From the NCBI GenBank assembly GCA_010015675.1, contig ML976978.1:620790-684789 (forward strand): DNA of 64,000 bases, in the 5' to 3' direction. The stretch comes from Byssothecium circinans (taxonomy: Eukaryota; Ascomycota; Dothideomycetes; Pleosporales; Massarinaceae). Positions within the stretch are counted from its first letter, which is position 1; every line of letters begins with the position of its first letter. Below are positions 1 to 11,573 of the stretch, piece by piece. The notes below the pieces were generated by a model. It did no database searches and was not told where the DNA came from. It worked only from the letters and a program-made list of their open reading frames with translations. The translations under genes and the position numbers were made by a program.

Positions 1-2435
1 GTTGCAGGCCACATATGTTCTGGAAGGGAGGTGGTAAGGGTTCAAGAGAGCGGACGGATGTACCAAATGAAGATCAACATGGGCCCCGGAGGCGCAAGGC
101 GGCGGAAGGAATGAAAACAGAATAGAGTTCGACAGCGAGCAAAAGCAGAGCAGAGCAGCGGACGAGCGAAAGCGGGCGCTCTTATCAGAAGAAAGAGGAA
201 ACAGAATGCTGGGTCGAAACGGATTTTTCAGCCTGGTTGGGGTGGGTCTATTGTCTCTAGCTGGGTCGAGGTCTGGAAATAGCAGGGCGACCAACGCTTA
301 GGCCGGCATGGGACGAACACATGACGTTCACGAGCCTTCGACTTTCGCAGCGGTGGTGCCTTGGACCGGCTTGGGCAAGCAAAAGCAAGCCTGGCAAGCA
401 CTGGCAAGCCAACGACGACGCGTCCAGGGGCAAAGCAGTTCGCGCCCATTCTGCCGGATCCCGCTAGCGTCTCCATGGCCCGAGCCAATGGCAGCCTGCG
501 CAGCGCCTTAGCCTCTCTAGCACCGGTGCATCCGACTCGTAGACGCCGTGGCAATGGTATCAGGACGGTTTGCGTAATGGCCGCGCAGGTGTTGCAGTTT
601 ACCACCACGCAATAACGAGCTTTCAAATTGCGTTCCACTGACGGCCGCTGGTCGTGCAATAGTTGTTTGGTGCTTTGTCTCAGCACGCGAGCGCCTTGCG
701 GTGTGGGGCCTGAGGTTTAGACGATGAAATGCCTGATCATATGCCTGGCCGTGAGTGGGCAGCAGCCCGACCCGTCCAGATTGCAGTGCAATCGATCTTC
801 GATGCCTGAAGCCAACGTGTAGCCCCTGTGCACATGACTGGCTGAAGGATTGCTCAAGCTCAAGTGCTGACGAGGAGAGGCCGCAGTAATAGTATACATC
901 GTGGAATGCCTTATCGATGTAGCTAGGAGAGACGGCAGCGGCCTACTGCAGAAGCTCGACACCATTGCGGATGGTGTCTTCGCAGGATTTGCCCCAAAGG
1001 GACATCAATAATCCGACTGGAGGGAAGCGGACGGTACCTTCGAAGTTCGAAGCCACGCCACGCTGAACATTAGGTTTGACGGCAACCGACTTTCCAACAA
1101 TTGAGCAAGCTGCATCGCCGACGCAGGAACACGCCACCACCACCCAAGATTCGAGAAGAAGGTTGAGTCATCTGTCGAACATCATCCGGTTTTCGAGCCA
1201 CAAGCGACAGCGGCCCCTGGTCGGTAAACGCGGATGCCTGAGCAACGACACCAATTAGTACCGTTTCGGGACATGCTCGGCGTGGCTCTCGGTCGGCGAG
1301 CCATGTTGGAAAGGGCGAAAAAAGGGGGCTTTATTGAAGTCGTGAAGATGGTGACTGTCCTGCCTGTTGGGACCAACATTGGAGGTTAGCAATGCAGGGA
1401 AACACCTACATGCCGATGGAGGAGCCCCGCCGGAAAGCTTGATGGACATCCCAAAAAGAATCCGCCGATGCAAAAATGGCCAACTCTAAAGCATCCGAAA
1501 CGGGGCAGGTCCAAAGTCGGCCCTATGTTCATGTGGAGCACCGGTACCGAATAATCGAACAATCGATGAAACCTCAACCAAGTATCGAAAACCTACAATC
1601 GCGATCCCACTGTTGATGCGGAAGCTCCCTTCCTCCACTAACACGTGTTGCTCCTGCCAGCCGAGGCTGTTTTGTAAACAATCAAATGGATCCTCCACCC
1701 TCATTGCTTACGTGCCTCTACCATGTCCACGCACACGGCCTAAGGCTGACTACGGAGTTCTCTGCGAGGACCTTTGCTTCACTACCAACGATGACGACAC
1801 GCCGCGCGGTTTGTCGCCGTCCATGTGTTCTTGTCCCTACACTATAACATTTGTTTCTGCGTAAAACGCATGAAGTGACCGCAGTATGTTCCCGACGATA
1901 CACTGCGTTTGCTCACCTTTGGTGAGCCATGTGCTGTTTCATTAATGGAGGTTAGCTCATACTAAGACCATCACAAGGAACCCTATACCTACCTATGTCT
2001 GGATCGATAGTCTGAACGTTGCTCGGGAGGTCTCCGCCGCATTGTTCTTTAACAAGCCCTGGCACGTTGCCGCAGCCATAACGGCCGGAAGATCCTGAAA
2101 GTATAATTCATGCTCGATCGGGCCGAGACGGAACTGGAACGCAAGAGTCGGTATGGCTGCAATACATCCTCCCAAGCCACCTGCTTTATCTTGCTACCTC
2201 CTCAGATTCTCCGATTGCCACACACCATCTCCAGGACCTTTGTCCGACTAGGTACACACTTGCATCTTCGCCTTCCGGATCTTCTTCTCCAAGATGTTCT
2301 CGAAACTGAGATGCTTTGGTACAGAGCTCGCCTGAGGCACTTCACGTCTGCTTTCCATCACTTCTCCACCATTCCGTTGACTGCTGACTCTGTGCATGCT
2401 CTGATTCACGTTCTCAGTCTCTTATCCGTTTCTCC
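1..2435. other. gene-free stretch
   Basis: No reading frame here resembles a known protein. Open frames are short, overlap on both strands and mostly lack an ATG. A 114-codon ATG frame on the plus strand (2110-2454) overlaps the end of the RCC1 gene and has no recognisable motif. I see no tRNA, repeat array or transposon signature. Confidence 0.6.
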
Positions 2436-3827
2436 TTATTCGATCATGACATAGCTCGACCACCCTGCGCATGCGATCCCCCGTGTTTTCTTTCCTCTGA
2501 AAGCCTTAACTTCTGTGAAATCTTCTACGAAAACACATTCACTCGTTTTCGATCCCAGCCCCAATTGCCCCCTCTCGTTACAGCCAGCTGCGAATACTGC
2601 TCTCAGCACTCCACTTCCTGCCTGTACTTCAGCCGCAACAAGCACATGGCCCCATCCAACTGCTACATCCGTGACGGTAGCCGCTCGCCCTTCAATCAAC
2701 AACTCCACACTTCGGACAAACTCATCTTCATCGCCATCCTCGCTCTGTCGTTGAAGAACAGAGAGCTCATTATCGATGCCAGGAGGGGACTGGCCCCATA
2801 TGAAGAGCTCACCATCAGAGGTTATCGCACATGTATAATAGCCGCCTGAAGCGATCCTGCTAACAGTAGTCTCGGAAAAGTAGGGGATGGGCTGGGCTGC
2901 GGTACCTCGATCCAATCGCTCTCGGCCCAAGCACTTTGGGTACCGCATATCCTCAGCGTACGTGTATATTGTCCCTTCATCATCGAGGGCTGTGACTGTT
3001 GTAGCGTTCGTGGTCCATTGGGCGGGTATAAATATACATATCTGAGAGACTTGGTATGGGGGATGTGATATCGGCTCATCCATGTGAGATTGCAGGTGGC
3101 GTAGAAGATGATTGAGAGATGGGAGTTCGATGATCCCTTTGTTACCACCGGTTCCTTCTGTTCGGGGTAAAAAGATCAGCATTTTCCAATGCGCAATTCT
3201 GTAACTTGCCTTGACGTACTTTCTCCCTCATTGATACATGCTAATCCATGTTCTCTACTCGTAAATTGTATATCCGAGATTTCGCACCCCAAGGATTCGA
3301 AGTCGCCCACCTCAATCCCTAATTCGTCCTCTTTGCTCTCCCTTTCTGAGCGAAAAACTCGTACTTGGCGGTCCGACCTTGAGATAAAGCCTTTGAGACC
3401 TTCATGGAGCTTTGTGCCAAAGAACGTGAGGGGATGAGAAGGTGAGTAGGTGAGTGAATTAATGTAGGCTGCATGTCGAGGCAGGAGGCTTGTGCCGTAG
3501 TACGTGATCTGGAGATCTGTGCAGTTCCGACTTTGATTCTCGGGGGAGTGAGCAACTGCAATCAACCAATCAATACATCTTCTCTCTCGCACTGCGCAAT
3601 CGATAGGCGGTGATTGTACGATTATCTATAAAGATGGGCATTTGGACGTCGTATGCGAATTCCTGCATTTGGGATTTAGGGATTGCCATACTTATCAAAT
3701 CGCACCATGATGCCCATAGGATTTCAAGGCTCTGGGCGCTGAGTACGGGTACCGGTGCTGGTGGTTGAGATGGCTTCTGAGTCCATTCATCGTGCACGCT
3801 ATGGCCGAAGGCGTAGAGTTCCATCAT
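2436..3827 (-). CDS. RCC1-repeat (beta-propeller) protein
   Basis: Predicted 417-residue protein in three exons: 3827-3593, 3516-3220 and 3157-2436. The introns are 76 and 62 nt; the second has donor GTACGT, branch TGCTGAT and acceptor ACAG, and both join in frame. The start (MMELYAFG) is a typical opening for fungal RCC1-like proteins. RCC1-type blade motifs are visible near the C-terminus: a GGYYTCAITSDGELFIWG stretch and GCNERGQLGLG. RCC1 repeats form seven-bladed propellers used as scaffolds or, in true RCC1, as the Ran exchange factor. This protein is short and its first half is weakly conserved, so it belongs to the ATS1/RCC1-like group rather than being the Ran GEF itself (inference). 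The first intron donor (GTGCGA) is the least certain part. Confidence 0.8.
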
Positions 3828-4685
3828 TGTTCGTTTGAATCAATTCGCAATTCGCTATCGCAAGAGCTCCTAATGCTGCGCACGTTGAACTATCGTGGAG
3901 AACCTGTGGATCAGTACTGGTGGTAGTCACACGGGTGAACGGTCCGATACGCCCTAGTGTTGAAACGGTCTAGTTCAACTCAAGTCTTGATACAGAGAAG
4001 CGGGTCCGACGCGTTCTCTTTGCGTTTCTGCACATCACCTGTCGCCGATGATCAAATCTCATTTCCCCGCAGGAGCCTCTCAGCCACATTGAACGCTATA
4101 AGGGGGGTTTCCTGGGCCTGATCAGGTATGGACATCACAAGCTAGAACACGAATTTGAGAACGATGTTGACGGAACAGATTTGAAGCGAATGCTGCGTCA
4201 GCAGCGGTAAAGCAAACTCATCAGCAGCAATATACGGCAATGCGATTGGTGTGTTTAGCTGCCCTTGTCCGTGGATATCTTACTATCCGGGGTCTGACGT
4301 ACAGGTATATCCAGCATCCATGCGTGCTTTGATACCTCCTACTCCTATTGTTGGGACTCCCACGAGCATAGCATGTTGAACCTTTTGCCACATTTGCTCG
4401 TTCGATCTTCTGCTACCGTAGCACAATAACTGTTAGCGTCTTCTCGGCATCTGCCCTTTAAGCCCTTAGTGCTGTTTCAGAATTCTTTGTATCCTTCACC
4501 AAGTCCACTGATTTCTCGCCCCTCATGTCGTTTGCTCGGCTTGTCATTTAGGGATCCTTCCTCCTGATCGAACTAGGGAGGCCCTTACAGATCTGGATGA
4601 AGCGGCGGCACTGCGCAGCACGACGAGTTCATAAAGAAGAACGGCCCTCGATTGATATTTCCACCGCCTAAAGACAACACGCACC
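3828..4685. other. intergenic stretch
   Basis: Upstream of the RCC1-like gene and downstream of the Gnt1-like gene, so it should hold the promoter of the former. No coding frame or structured element is recognisable. Confidence 0.5.
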
Positions 4686-5996
4686 TCACATGATTAGAGG
4701 CTCGTACTTCGGACGCAAAGTCGCGCGCTTCTGATGATCAGGTGCCTTGCCGTCGTAGGCCTGGCCACAGATACGCTGATGATTGTCAGTCGCGTTATCC
4801 CGAGCCAAATGACCGCAACCTACCTCTCGACGCGCCGAAAAGTCTCTGCGAAGCTCCAGCCACGCTTCTTGGTCAGAGCAATTGTATTCCGTCTCAGAAA
4901 TCCTCCTACACTTCGGCTTATACTTGTCCCAGTCCTCCTGTTTGGCCTCCAACCACGGCTTCGGCATTGGCCAATCCGAAAAGTGTACGAACTTGGCCTC
5001 TCCCAATACTTCTCTTATGTTCCAAATCTCCTTGGACGATCCAAGGTACGCTTCGTGCTTCTCACCACTGAGTTCGCCAGTCAAGAGATCGTACTTGCGA
5101 TGCGGTATCACTATACTGGAAGTTCCATATAGCTTGTTTAGGATGTCCATGTCGTAGTCGTTTCCATCATGGTGCTCCACGGCATCCTGGACGCGCTGCC
5201 ATTCCGTTTCTGATGGTTCGACGACAATGAGCTGCGAGGAGAGAAAGAAGTGATCCATCCAATATGCGCGAGGCATAGCGACAGGCGCTGGAGGGAGAAG
5301 GAAGAGCTCGTCCATGTGCTGCACGATGTAAGCCGAGTCATCCCTTCAGGTATTGAGAAGGATACTGACATCTAATACTGTCGCATCCGAGTCCAAGGAA
5401 ATGAGGCGCTTGTATTGTGTCTGGTTCCACGCTAATAGCTTAGTATAGCTGTCTTGCCACGTCGGATCGTCTTTATTCTCGAATCTCTTGACCTGGATTG
5501 GCCTGAGTTTTGTGTTATACAAATCCCGCGCCTGAGCCAGTAGCCTGCTTTCGTAGGGAGCATTGCTTGCGTTTTCTGCGGGTACCTCCCACCCTTGAGG
5601 GTATAGCATCAGGAGTTCTGCTTTCGTCCCGTGTCGCCTGAGCGCTTCCAAGATCATCAGCGAATTGCAAAGATAGTTCGGATTCGTGACATATTGCACG
5701 TATGCGAAATCGGACCAGCGCACAGGCGCCTCTTTCGAACTTGCATTGCAGTCTTGGATTAAGGAAGCAACCGAGGATTCATTATGATGGGTGAGCTCAT
5801 GGAATTGAGACGGTATGTTCGAAAGAGGTCTTCTAAACGCGGCGAAAACGAAGGCCAGCACAATCAGGAGTCCGAAAATGAGCGCAATGCGCATTCTTCT
5901 AAGTAAGAACCCATTCGCGAACGGCATCGATGTCTTCAAGCGGGCTTCTGAATCTTCAGATGATTGAACAGGCAAATAAGTACGATGTGGAAACAT
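4686..5996 (-). CDS. Gnt1-like N-acetylglucosaminyltransferase (type II membrane protein)
   Basis: Predicted 403 residues in three exons: 5996-5370, 5318-4824, 4775-4686. Intron 1 is 51 nt (GTCAGT...GTGCAG). Intron 2 is 48 nt (GTAGGT...CATCAG, branch GACTGAC) and, being a multiple of three without a stop, could be missed. The chain begins with a short cytosolic part, then a signal anchor near residues 37-52 (IALIFGLLIVLAFVFAAF), as expected of a Golgi glycosyltransferase. The metal-binding DxD appears as LDSDATVLD, and exon joining restores the family-typical DHMDELFLLP, which supports intron 1. The family (GlcNAc transferase Gnt1, GT8-like) adds GlcNAc to Golgi glycans. I start at the ATG at 5996; the frame is open further upstream but only with TTG. 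The product name rests on motif recognition, not a search. Confidence 0.83.
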
Positions 5997-6521
5997 GACA
6001 AAACGCTCAACAGCAAGAATGAACAAACGCTTGGTTCGAAGGAGAGGACGATATGAGGAAAGAAAAAGGAACAGGGGGATCGAACTACAATGCCGCCTCG
6101 ACGCTTACGCGGCTAAAGGAGCTTACCCATTGGTGGACTGCAAGTGATCACACGCGGTGCCCAATCACATTCTCCGTGATAATGCGCAGCGCTTGCAGGC
6201 GCTTACATGAGACGCTAAATCCCTTCCTTGGCGCACTCGACATGGGAGCATAGCAGGGTTTGATACCCATTACTGTGCCCCAATAGGGGCTCCTGGCTGT
6301 TCCGCGGACGCCCAGGTGCGGTAACAAGGCGTTCCATTCGCTACGCGTTGGGGCGTAACTAGGGGAGCATTTTTGCGCCATCGTCTGCCATCGCCTCAGC
6401 ATATGTACCACTTCCACACCTACCCTGTTCGCTGTGTATAGCACGCGCTCGCTTCTTCTCGTACCACTGCTTCGTCGTTTTGCAAGTTGTACAGGTCTTT
6501 CGTCGTCTCATATGCCTCAAA
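5997..6521. other. divergent promoter region
   Basis: Lies between the Gnt1-like gene (minus) and the pepsin-fold gene (plus), so it must contain both promoters. No coding frame or motif stands out. Confidence 0.5.
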
Positions 6522-8321
6522 ATGCATTCGTTGACCTTGCCGTTCCAACGCGTATACCTTCTAGCCTTATGTGCAGCGATCACGATCGCCCAAAGCGCTC
6601 TCGACGTCCCATGGAGTGGCAAGAAGTATGGTCCCGATGGGCCGTGGCAGGCCGTCAAAATTAAGGTCGGAGGCTTCGACCCGACTCTCAAGATCGATGC
6701 CCAAAACCATGCCGATATCGATGTCTACCCAGGAGGTATTTATAACAGCTTTACCTTCAGTAAATCGGCATGCAACCCCTATCCGAATAGCGCTTGTGGG
6801 GAAGGAGGAACTTGGGATCCTGATCCTTCAGCAATGGCATGGTTTTCAAACTTTGCCCAAGCATGGCATCCACCCCTCGAAGACAAATCGTACGGACTTT
6901 TGGCAGGCCCTCTGAACTACACGCAAAGGGCGCTTACCATACGCGACAAGACAGTCTGGAATGCTTCGATTGCCCATTCCAACATGGGAAACGTTACTTA
7001 CTTCAACGGAGCGACCAGCGGCATGAGGCTCGGGTTCCTGGCTCTCGGTGCTCCCGAAACGGTGCAGACGTTTGACACGGCTGGGCAGGAAGGAAAATCC
7101 AACCATAATGTTACTGGAAACGTTTACAACGGAAAACTTTACGAAGATAAAACGATAGCTTCGTATTCGTACAGTCTCCACATCGGCTCTGCTGCGTTCG
7201 AGTATCCTGGCTCTTTGGTGTTTGGTGGATACAACAAAGGTCGAGCGATCGGGCCTCTCACTACGTTATTCGAGGGCGAAGACAGGATTGACCTCCTCGA
7301 TATCGGAATCGGCGTCGAGCATGGCGACTCACCGTTTGACTTTGATAGCAAGAGCGGTTTACTGATAAGTGACACGGGCATCGTTGGTGATCCTCAACAG
7401 GTCAAAATCGATCCAACAACGCCATACCTTTCCCTACCAGACAATACATGCGAAGGTCTCGCAAGTACCCTTCCCATCAAGTACGATCAAACTTCGAAGC
7501 ATTACCACTGGCAAACCGACGACCCCAAGTACAAAAAGATTGTCACGTCTCCTGCATATCTGAGATTTACTTTTCCACCAGCCCGGGGTTCGACCAACAA
7601 CGTGACCATCAAGGTCCCGTTCGCACTTCTTAATCTTACCCTCGAAACACCCATCGTCGACAGACCCACGCAATACTTCCCCTGTCACTCTTTCAACCCT
7701 TTGAAGCGCCAACCGTACCCTACACCCGACGACTATTTCCGCCTTGGTCGCGCCTTTCTACAAGCCGCCTTCATCAGCCGCAATTGGGCAACAGGAACAA
7801 CATGGATGGGCCAAGCTCCTGGGCCTGGGTATAAGGGCCAGGGTCTTGGCGACCAGATCATAGATATTGAGGCCGGAGACACGACGTTGGAGAGCTGGGA
7901 AAGCGCTAAGACGAATTATTTCAATCAAAGCTGGGAAGGACACTGGAGCGTTATCGATAGTTTGAAGCCGCAAGCGTCAAGCACGGACAATACAAACACA
8001 GCGCCAACTAAGGAGAATTATGGGAGTGGTGGCCTCTCGACCGGCGCGAAGGCTGGTATCGGCATCGGCGCTGCGGTAGTTGCTATGATCGCTATTGGGG
8101 TTGGCATACTTCTGTGGCGTAAACGCGCGCGGGAAGCTGGCATGAGTGAGAAAAGAGCATCTGCACCAGCGTGTGCTGGGCATGATCTTCCTGCTTTAGC
8201 GGCAGATGACACTCACCCAGACGCGGCGCAGGAGTCGCATTTGCTGAAGGCGCCCCATGAGCTATATTCGGAGGCCGAGGTCCAGGAATTGCCAGATAGC
8301 AACGACCCCCGAGTAAGGTAA
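6522..8321 (+). CDS. membrane-anchored pepsin-fold (A1-like) protein, probably not a protease
   Basis: Single-exon frame of 599 codons from the ATG at 6522; the open frame extends upstream only to a TTG. A signal peptide (MHSLTLPF... LLALCAAITIAQS) is followed by a lumenal domain with several N-glycosylation sequons, then a TM helix around residues 525-545 (GIGIGAAVVAMIAIGVGILLW) and a short basic tail. The fold is suggested by paired pepsin-like landmarks: ADIDVYPGGIYNSF in the first lobe, SLVFGGYNKGR, and VKIDPTTPYLSLPDNTC in the second lobe. The catalytic D-T/S-G triads of A1 peptidases are absent at both places, so I expect an inactive relative. Its role is unknown; a cell-surface location is inferred from the topology. 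Confidence 0.8.
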   Translation: MHSLTLPFQRVYLLALCAAITIAQSALDVPWSGKKYGPDGPWQAVKIKVGGFDPTLKIDAQNHADIDVYPGGIYNSFTFSKSACNPYPNSACGEGGTWDPDPSAMAWFSNFAQAWHPPLEDKSYGLLAGPLNYTQRALTIRDKTVWNASIAHSNMGNVTYFNGATSGMRLGFLALGAPETVQTFDTAGQEGKSNHNVTGNVYNGKLYEDKTIASYSYSLHIGSAAFEYPGSLVFGGYNKGRAIGPLTTLFEGEDRIDLLDIGIGVEHGDSPFDFDSKSGLLISDTGIVGDPQQVKIDPTTPYLSLPDNTCEGLASTLPIKYDQTSKHYHWQTDDPKYKKIVTSPAYLRFTFPPARGSTNNVTIKVPFALLNLTLETPIVDRPTQYFPCHSFNPLKRQPYPTPDDYFRLGRAFLQAAFISRNWATGTTWMGQAPGPGYKGQGLGDQIIDIEAGDTTLESWESAKTNYFNQSWEGHWSVIDSLKPQASSTDNTNTAPTKENYGSGGLSTGAKAGIGIGAAVVAMIAIGVGILLWRKRAREAGMSEKRASAPACAGHDLPALAADDTHPDAAQESHLLKAPHELYSEAEVQELPDSNDPRVR

Positions 8322-8715
8322 TGGAAGGTACCTGTATATATATTTTGTACTCTTCGTCTTATACCGAAGTAATGTTTTCTTCGGATGAGTTGGCATGTTC
8401 GTTAGTTAATGGTACATGGATCAAGGTTTGGTTACGGTAGCAAATTCGTAGGAAATTGTTACCGGATATATAGCTTATACTATAGTAAGATGCTGGTATC
8501 ATCACAGGCAATTTTTACACTATAGGTGGTAGTGTGGGTGTGCTAACTCATCGCTACCACTGTTACTGTAAACTTTGACCGCCTGCCTACCTGACCGCCG
8601 CCACGTTGTCAACAAGATTTTTCTTTTTTTCTTTTTTTGCTTTCCCTGCCATTGATTGAAGGCGCTTGACGATTGCAATAATACATGTAGGGGGGAGGGG
8701 AGACGTTTGTGGAAG
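8322..8715. other. convergent 3' region
   Basis: Sits between the 3' ends of the pepsin-fold gene and the first Ifi-6-16-like gene. It contains T-rich tracts (about 8617-8640) compatible with 3' UTR and termination signals. No gene seen. Confidence 0.45.
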
Positions 8716-9333
8716 TTACTTCGCCCACTTCATACCTAGGCGCTGGAAGAAGGAGAAGAGCGAGCCTTTGGGCACGTAGCCTGCGTAACGAGCCTGCCAT
8801 GCTGCAGCGAAAGTGCCTTGGAAGAAATATTTTAGAAGAGCTATAATGCGGAATCAGGATGGCTAGTGTAAGGTACCTTGAACCGGGCCCGCTTCAGCGA
8901 AGCCCAAAACCTCGACCATCCACGGCGCGATGGTAACGAGTACGCCAATCGCAACCAGCGTGCAGAACACAGGATGGTCCTTCACAAAGCCCTTAATGGC
9001 TGTCGCAGCCTCGCATGACTTCTCATACGCCTCTCGTAGATAGGGGCTTAGCTTCTCAGCCTCGCGGAGCACCTGCTCGAGCTTGACGAGAATCCATTCT
9101 ACGAGGCGCTCTGTCCAGCCGCATTCACCGACGATGTCGTTGAGAGCGATTTGGAGTTCGCTGCCGCGTTTCTTGGTCGTGTTGAGGGTATCGATGACGC
9201 GTGCGGCGGTCTCTTCAGTCGTGCGGATGGGGGTTGGGGAGAGGAGTGGCTGCTTTTCGGAGATGTGGGTTTCCTCAATGGTAGGTTCGGCGCCACAGAG
9301 GCAAGCAATGAAGGCTTGGATGAGAGATGTCAT
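8716..9333 (-). CDS. Ifi-6-16-like small membrane protein
   Basis: Predicted 185 residues in two exons, 9333-8877 and 8816-8716, with a 60-nt intron (donor GTACCT, acceptor CCAAG). The N-terminal two thirds is helical, with charged residues from about 60 to 120 (WTERLVEWILVKLEQVL and following). A hydrophobic segment follows (VFCTLVAIGVLVTIAPWMVEV). The last exon supplies the Ifi-6-16/ISG12 signature: GPVQGTFAAAWQARYAG, then VPKGSLFSFFQRLG and a short basic end. This small-residue-rich motif defines PF06140; animal members (IFI6, IFI27) are mitochondrial or ER membrane proteins affecting cell death, but fungal roles are not established. A related gene lies 377 bp downstream on the plus-strand scale (9711-10523, same orientation). 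Confidence 0.82.
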
Positions 9334-9710
9334 TGCGGAGAGTTGTTATGAGTTTTGAGGTAGGTGTGGGAAGTCTGTGGGGTTGCTGATTTATGTGTAA
9401 AGGTCTGCGCTTACAGTCTGACTGCGACCGGTGAACGTGAGAAGCGACCACATCGAATCGTTTACACAGCCAATTGCTACGCCGTTCCACAGACATCGAC
9501 ATTGCGCTGGGACCTCGCCCCTATGATGTTGCCAGAGAGAGCACGCCAGAAGTCCGAAATGTTCGACTTCAGAATCTATTTTGTATCCAGGGTATCTTCG
9601 ACCTGCTGCACATAAACTACAGCGGACTTCAACATCATACAACCGCATAGGATGCCCAGCATCAGAGGTCCCAGTCCATTCCCACCCTGTACAAAAACCT
9701 CCTTGCAATT
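9334..9710. other. intergenic stretch between tandem genes
   Basis: Contains the promoter of the first Ifi-6-16-like gene and the 3' region of the second. A 111-codon minus-strand frame (9391-9726) begins with TTG, has no family motif and is not accepted as a gene. Confidence 0.45.
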
Positions 9711-10523
9711 TCAGGTAGCCTCCCAAAACTTGCCGGGTGCATAGGGTAATAGCAATGCGGTTTCCGGAGCCGGGCGTCCGCCTAGGAGCCTATAGCAATT
9801 AAGGCTTTGTCAAGTGTATCGTTCGTAGGTCTTACCTGGGGTTATTCCGTCTTCCTTAAATCCTAGGTTCTCGATCACAAACGGAGCGAAGAACACAAGT
9901 ATGCCCAGTGTCAGATAGCCCTTTTTGGTAGCGGTTCGAAAACTCCGTTCAGTCTGATTTCCCACATAGCGCAACACCTCTCGATATCCTTCCCCCAGTT
10001 CTTCAAACCAAGGAAGGCGCCTTCTATCCCTATCTTTTCGCGAGAGAAAGACGCCGTGCCGAACCGTCTCAACCAGGGAGATTGCTAAGGCTGTTGGATG
10101 GATACCGGTACTCAGCTTCTTGATGCGACTGCACGCCAGGCATTGGTTGATGTCACGCTTCGTAGCGAAGAAAATCGTCTGGGTAATTTGGTGGATCCTC
10201 CGTTGGTGGTCCGGCGAGAGCTTGTACATGTCCGTAAAAGGGCTTATGTATGGTTCCTCACTGAACAACCATTCGTATCTGGCGAGGAGTCCAGAGACTT
10301 GAGCCTCAGGTAGGTTGGGACGCCAAGGCCAGGGCCAGCTGTCGTTCGGGAGGCGCTCACGCCCATTACGCCTTTGCCGCAACATTTGAGCCATCTGATG
10401 ATGAAGTGTGGAGCGATCACTTTCCGCGGATGGACTGTTCATGCTGATAATGCACCCGATGAGCCCTGCAGACCAGGTTCCTGTGGTGGCGGAGGTTGAA
10501 ATCGTTGGCAGAGGGCCCGACAT
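9711..10523 (-). CDS. Ifi-6-16-like paralogue with diverged C-terminus
   Basis: Main exon 10523-9836 codes for 229 residues starting MSGPLPTIS. It ends in a hydrophobic segment and the phrase FFAPFVIENLGFKEDGITPG, which parallels TIAPWMVEVLGFAEAGPVQG of the neighbouring gene; the donor GTAAGA falls at exactly the same place. If the intron ends at 9782 a short exon (9781-9711) gives a 252-residue protein; if it ends at 9790 the frame stops after two codons. Neither version encodes the conserved WQ...GSLF block seen in the neighbour. The middle of the protein carries a cluster of Cys and Arg/Lys (CLACSRIKK). It is probably an old tandem duplicate that lost or replaced its signature. The 3' end is uncertain and the function unknown. 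Confidence 0.5.
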
Positions 10524-11573
10524 GTGATTCTAGTCTGGGTCTTGCTGAGCGAGGGATGCGCGAGCGAATGAGGCGGTTTGAACGATGGGAAGGTGAGGCT
10601 GGGATGCTTTGGCGAGTATAACGTAGTAATTGGGTTGTGTAGTGATGGACGATAATCGATGCTGTTATTGATGGTGGAGAGAGAAGTTTGATGGTGATGT
10701 TGGGGGAGACATAATGTGGAGATTTAGATGGCAAGTGCATCTTTCCAAGGCCTGGACGAAAAGAAGGCATTGCCCAGCCACGCGGTCGAAACAGCGAGGG
10801 CAAAACGATGGTTGGATGAGGTATACATCGCAGCTGCCACGCGAAATTTATCGCACCTCGCAGTCGGGCGTCCGTTCTTGAAGGCCTTCTCTTTGAACGC
10901 TAATGCTCACTCGTCAGTCTCAAGAACGTCCGCAGCGCAAGTCAAACGATTACCACTGTATACATGGATGAACTCAGCGTCGGTTCATTGTTTCCATCAT
11001 CACATAGATAAGTTGCCCCTTCCAGTTCTGTCTTTCAATTCACCTCACTTTGTGTTGGCATCGATTGGGAGGGATCTCATTTTACCTTAGAGGAAGTTCT
11101 TCATCACATTGCTCTCACCTTTACGCGTCATCGCTCAACAGTATTTATTCTCTTGCGATATATGTCTATAAGAAGAGGCGTACTGAGGCTCGCGGACAAT
11201 CCATCCACATTTTACAAAACGAACACCACATCGTTATGGTGCTATACAGACACTCGCCTGCAACCTGAGACATTTCAGCGTCAAATCATTATCCCTGCCT
11301 AGACGGATTTTACAGTTCTTTCCACGACCTCAGCTCATCGAGCAGTAAGGTTCAGGCAAAACGTAACCCGTCGTCTAACACGGCACGTTGCACATCAGCA
11401 GGCGAGTTAATGCTTTCGTCCTACATTCACCCTCTGTCATGCCGAGAACCTTCTGACTCTAGTGTGATTAGTCTCATACGCAAGCTTCGCGTATAAACTC
11501 CCCGCTTATAAAAACGTCTTCCGAAAACAATTTCCACAACTCCTCTTCCTTCTTCACGCTACCTATCCCTACG
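10524..11573. other. divergent promoter region
   Basis: Between the Ifi-6-16-like paralogue (minus) and the nucleotidyltransferase-like gene (plus). A 120-codon ATG frame at 10728-11090 has no recognisable feature and is not called. A TATA-like element precedes the plus-strand gene. Confidence 0.45.
11507..11513 (+). promoter_or_regulatory. TATA-like element
   Basis: TATAAAA about 60 nt before the ATG at 11574, followed by a pyrimidine-rich leader. Position and sequence fit a core promoter; no transcript data. Confidence 0.45.

Noticed and set aside
9391..9726. 111-codon minus-strand frame between the Ifi-6-16-like genes
   Set aside because: Begins with TTG and does not contain the conserved last-exon motif of the family; not convincing as the missing exon.
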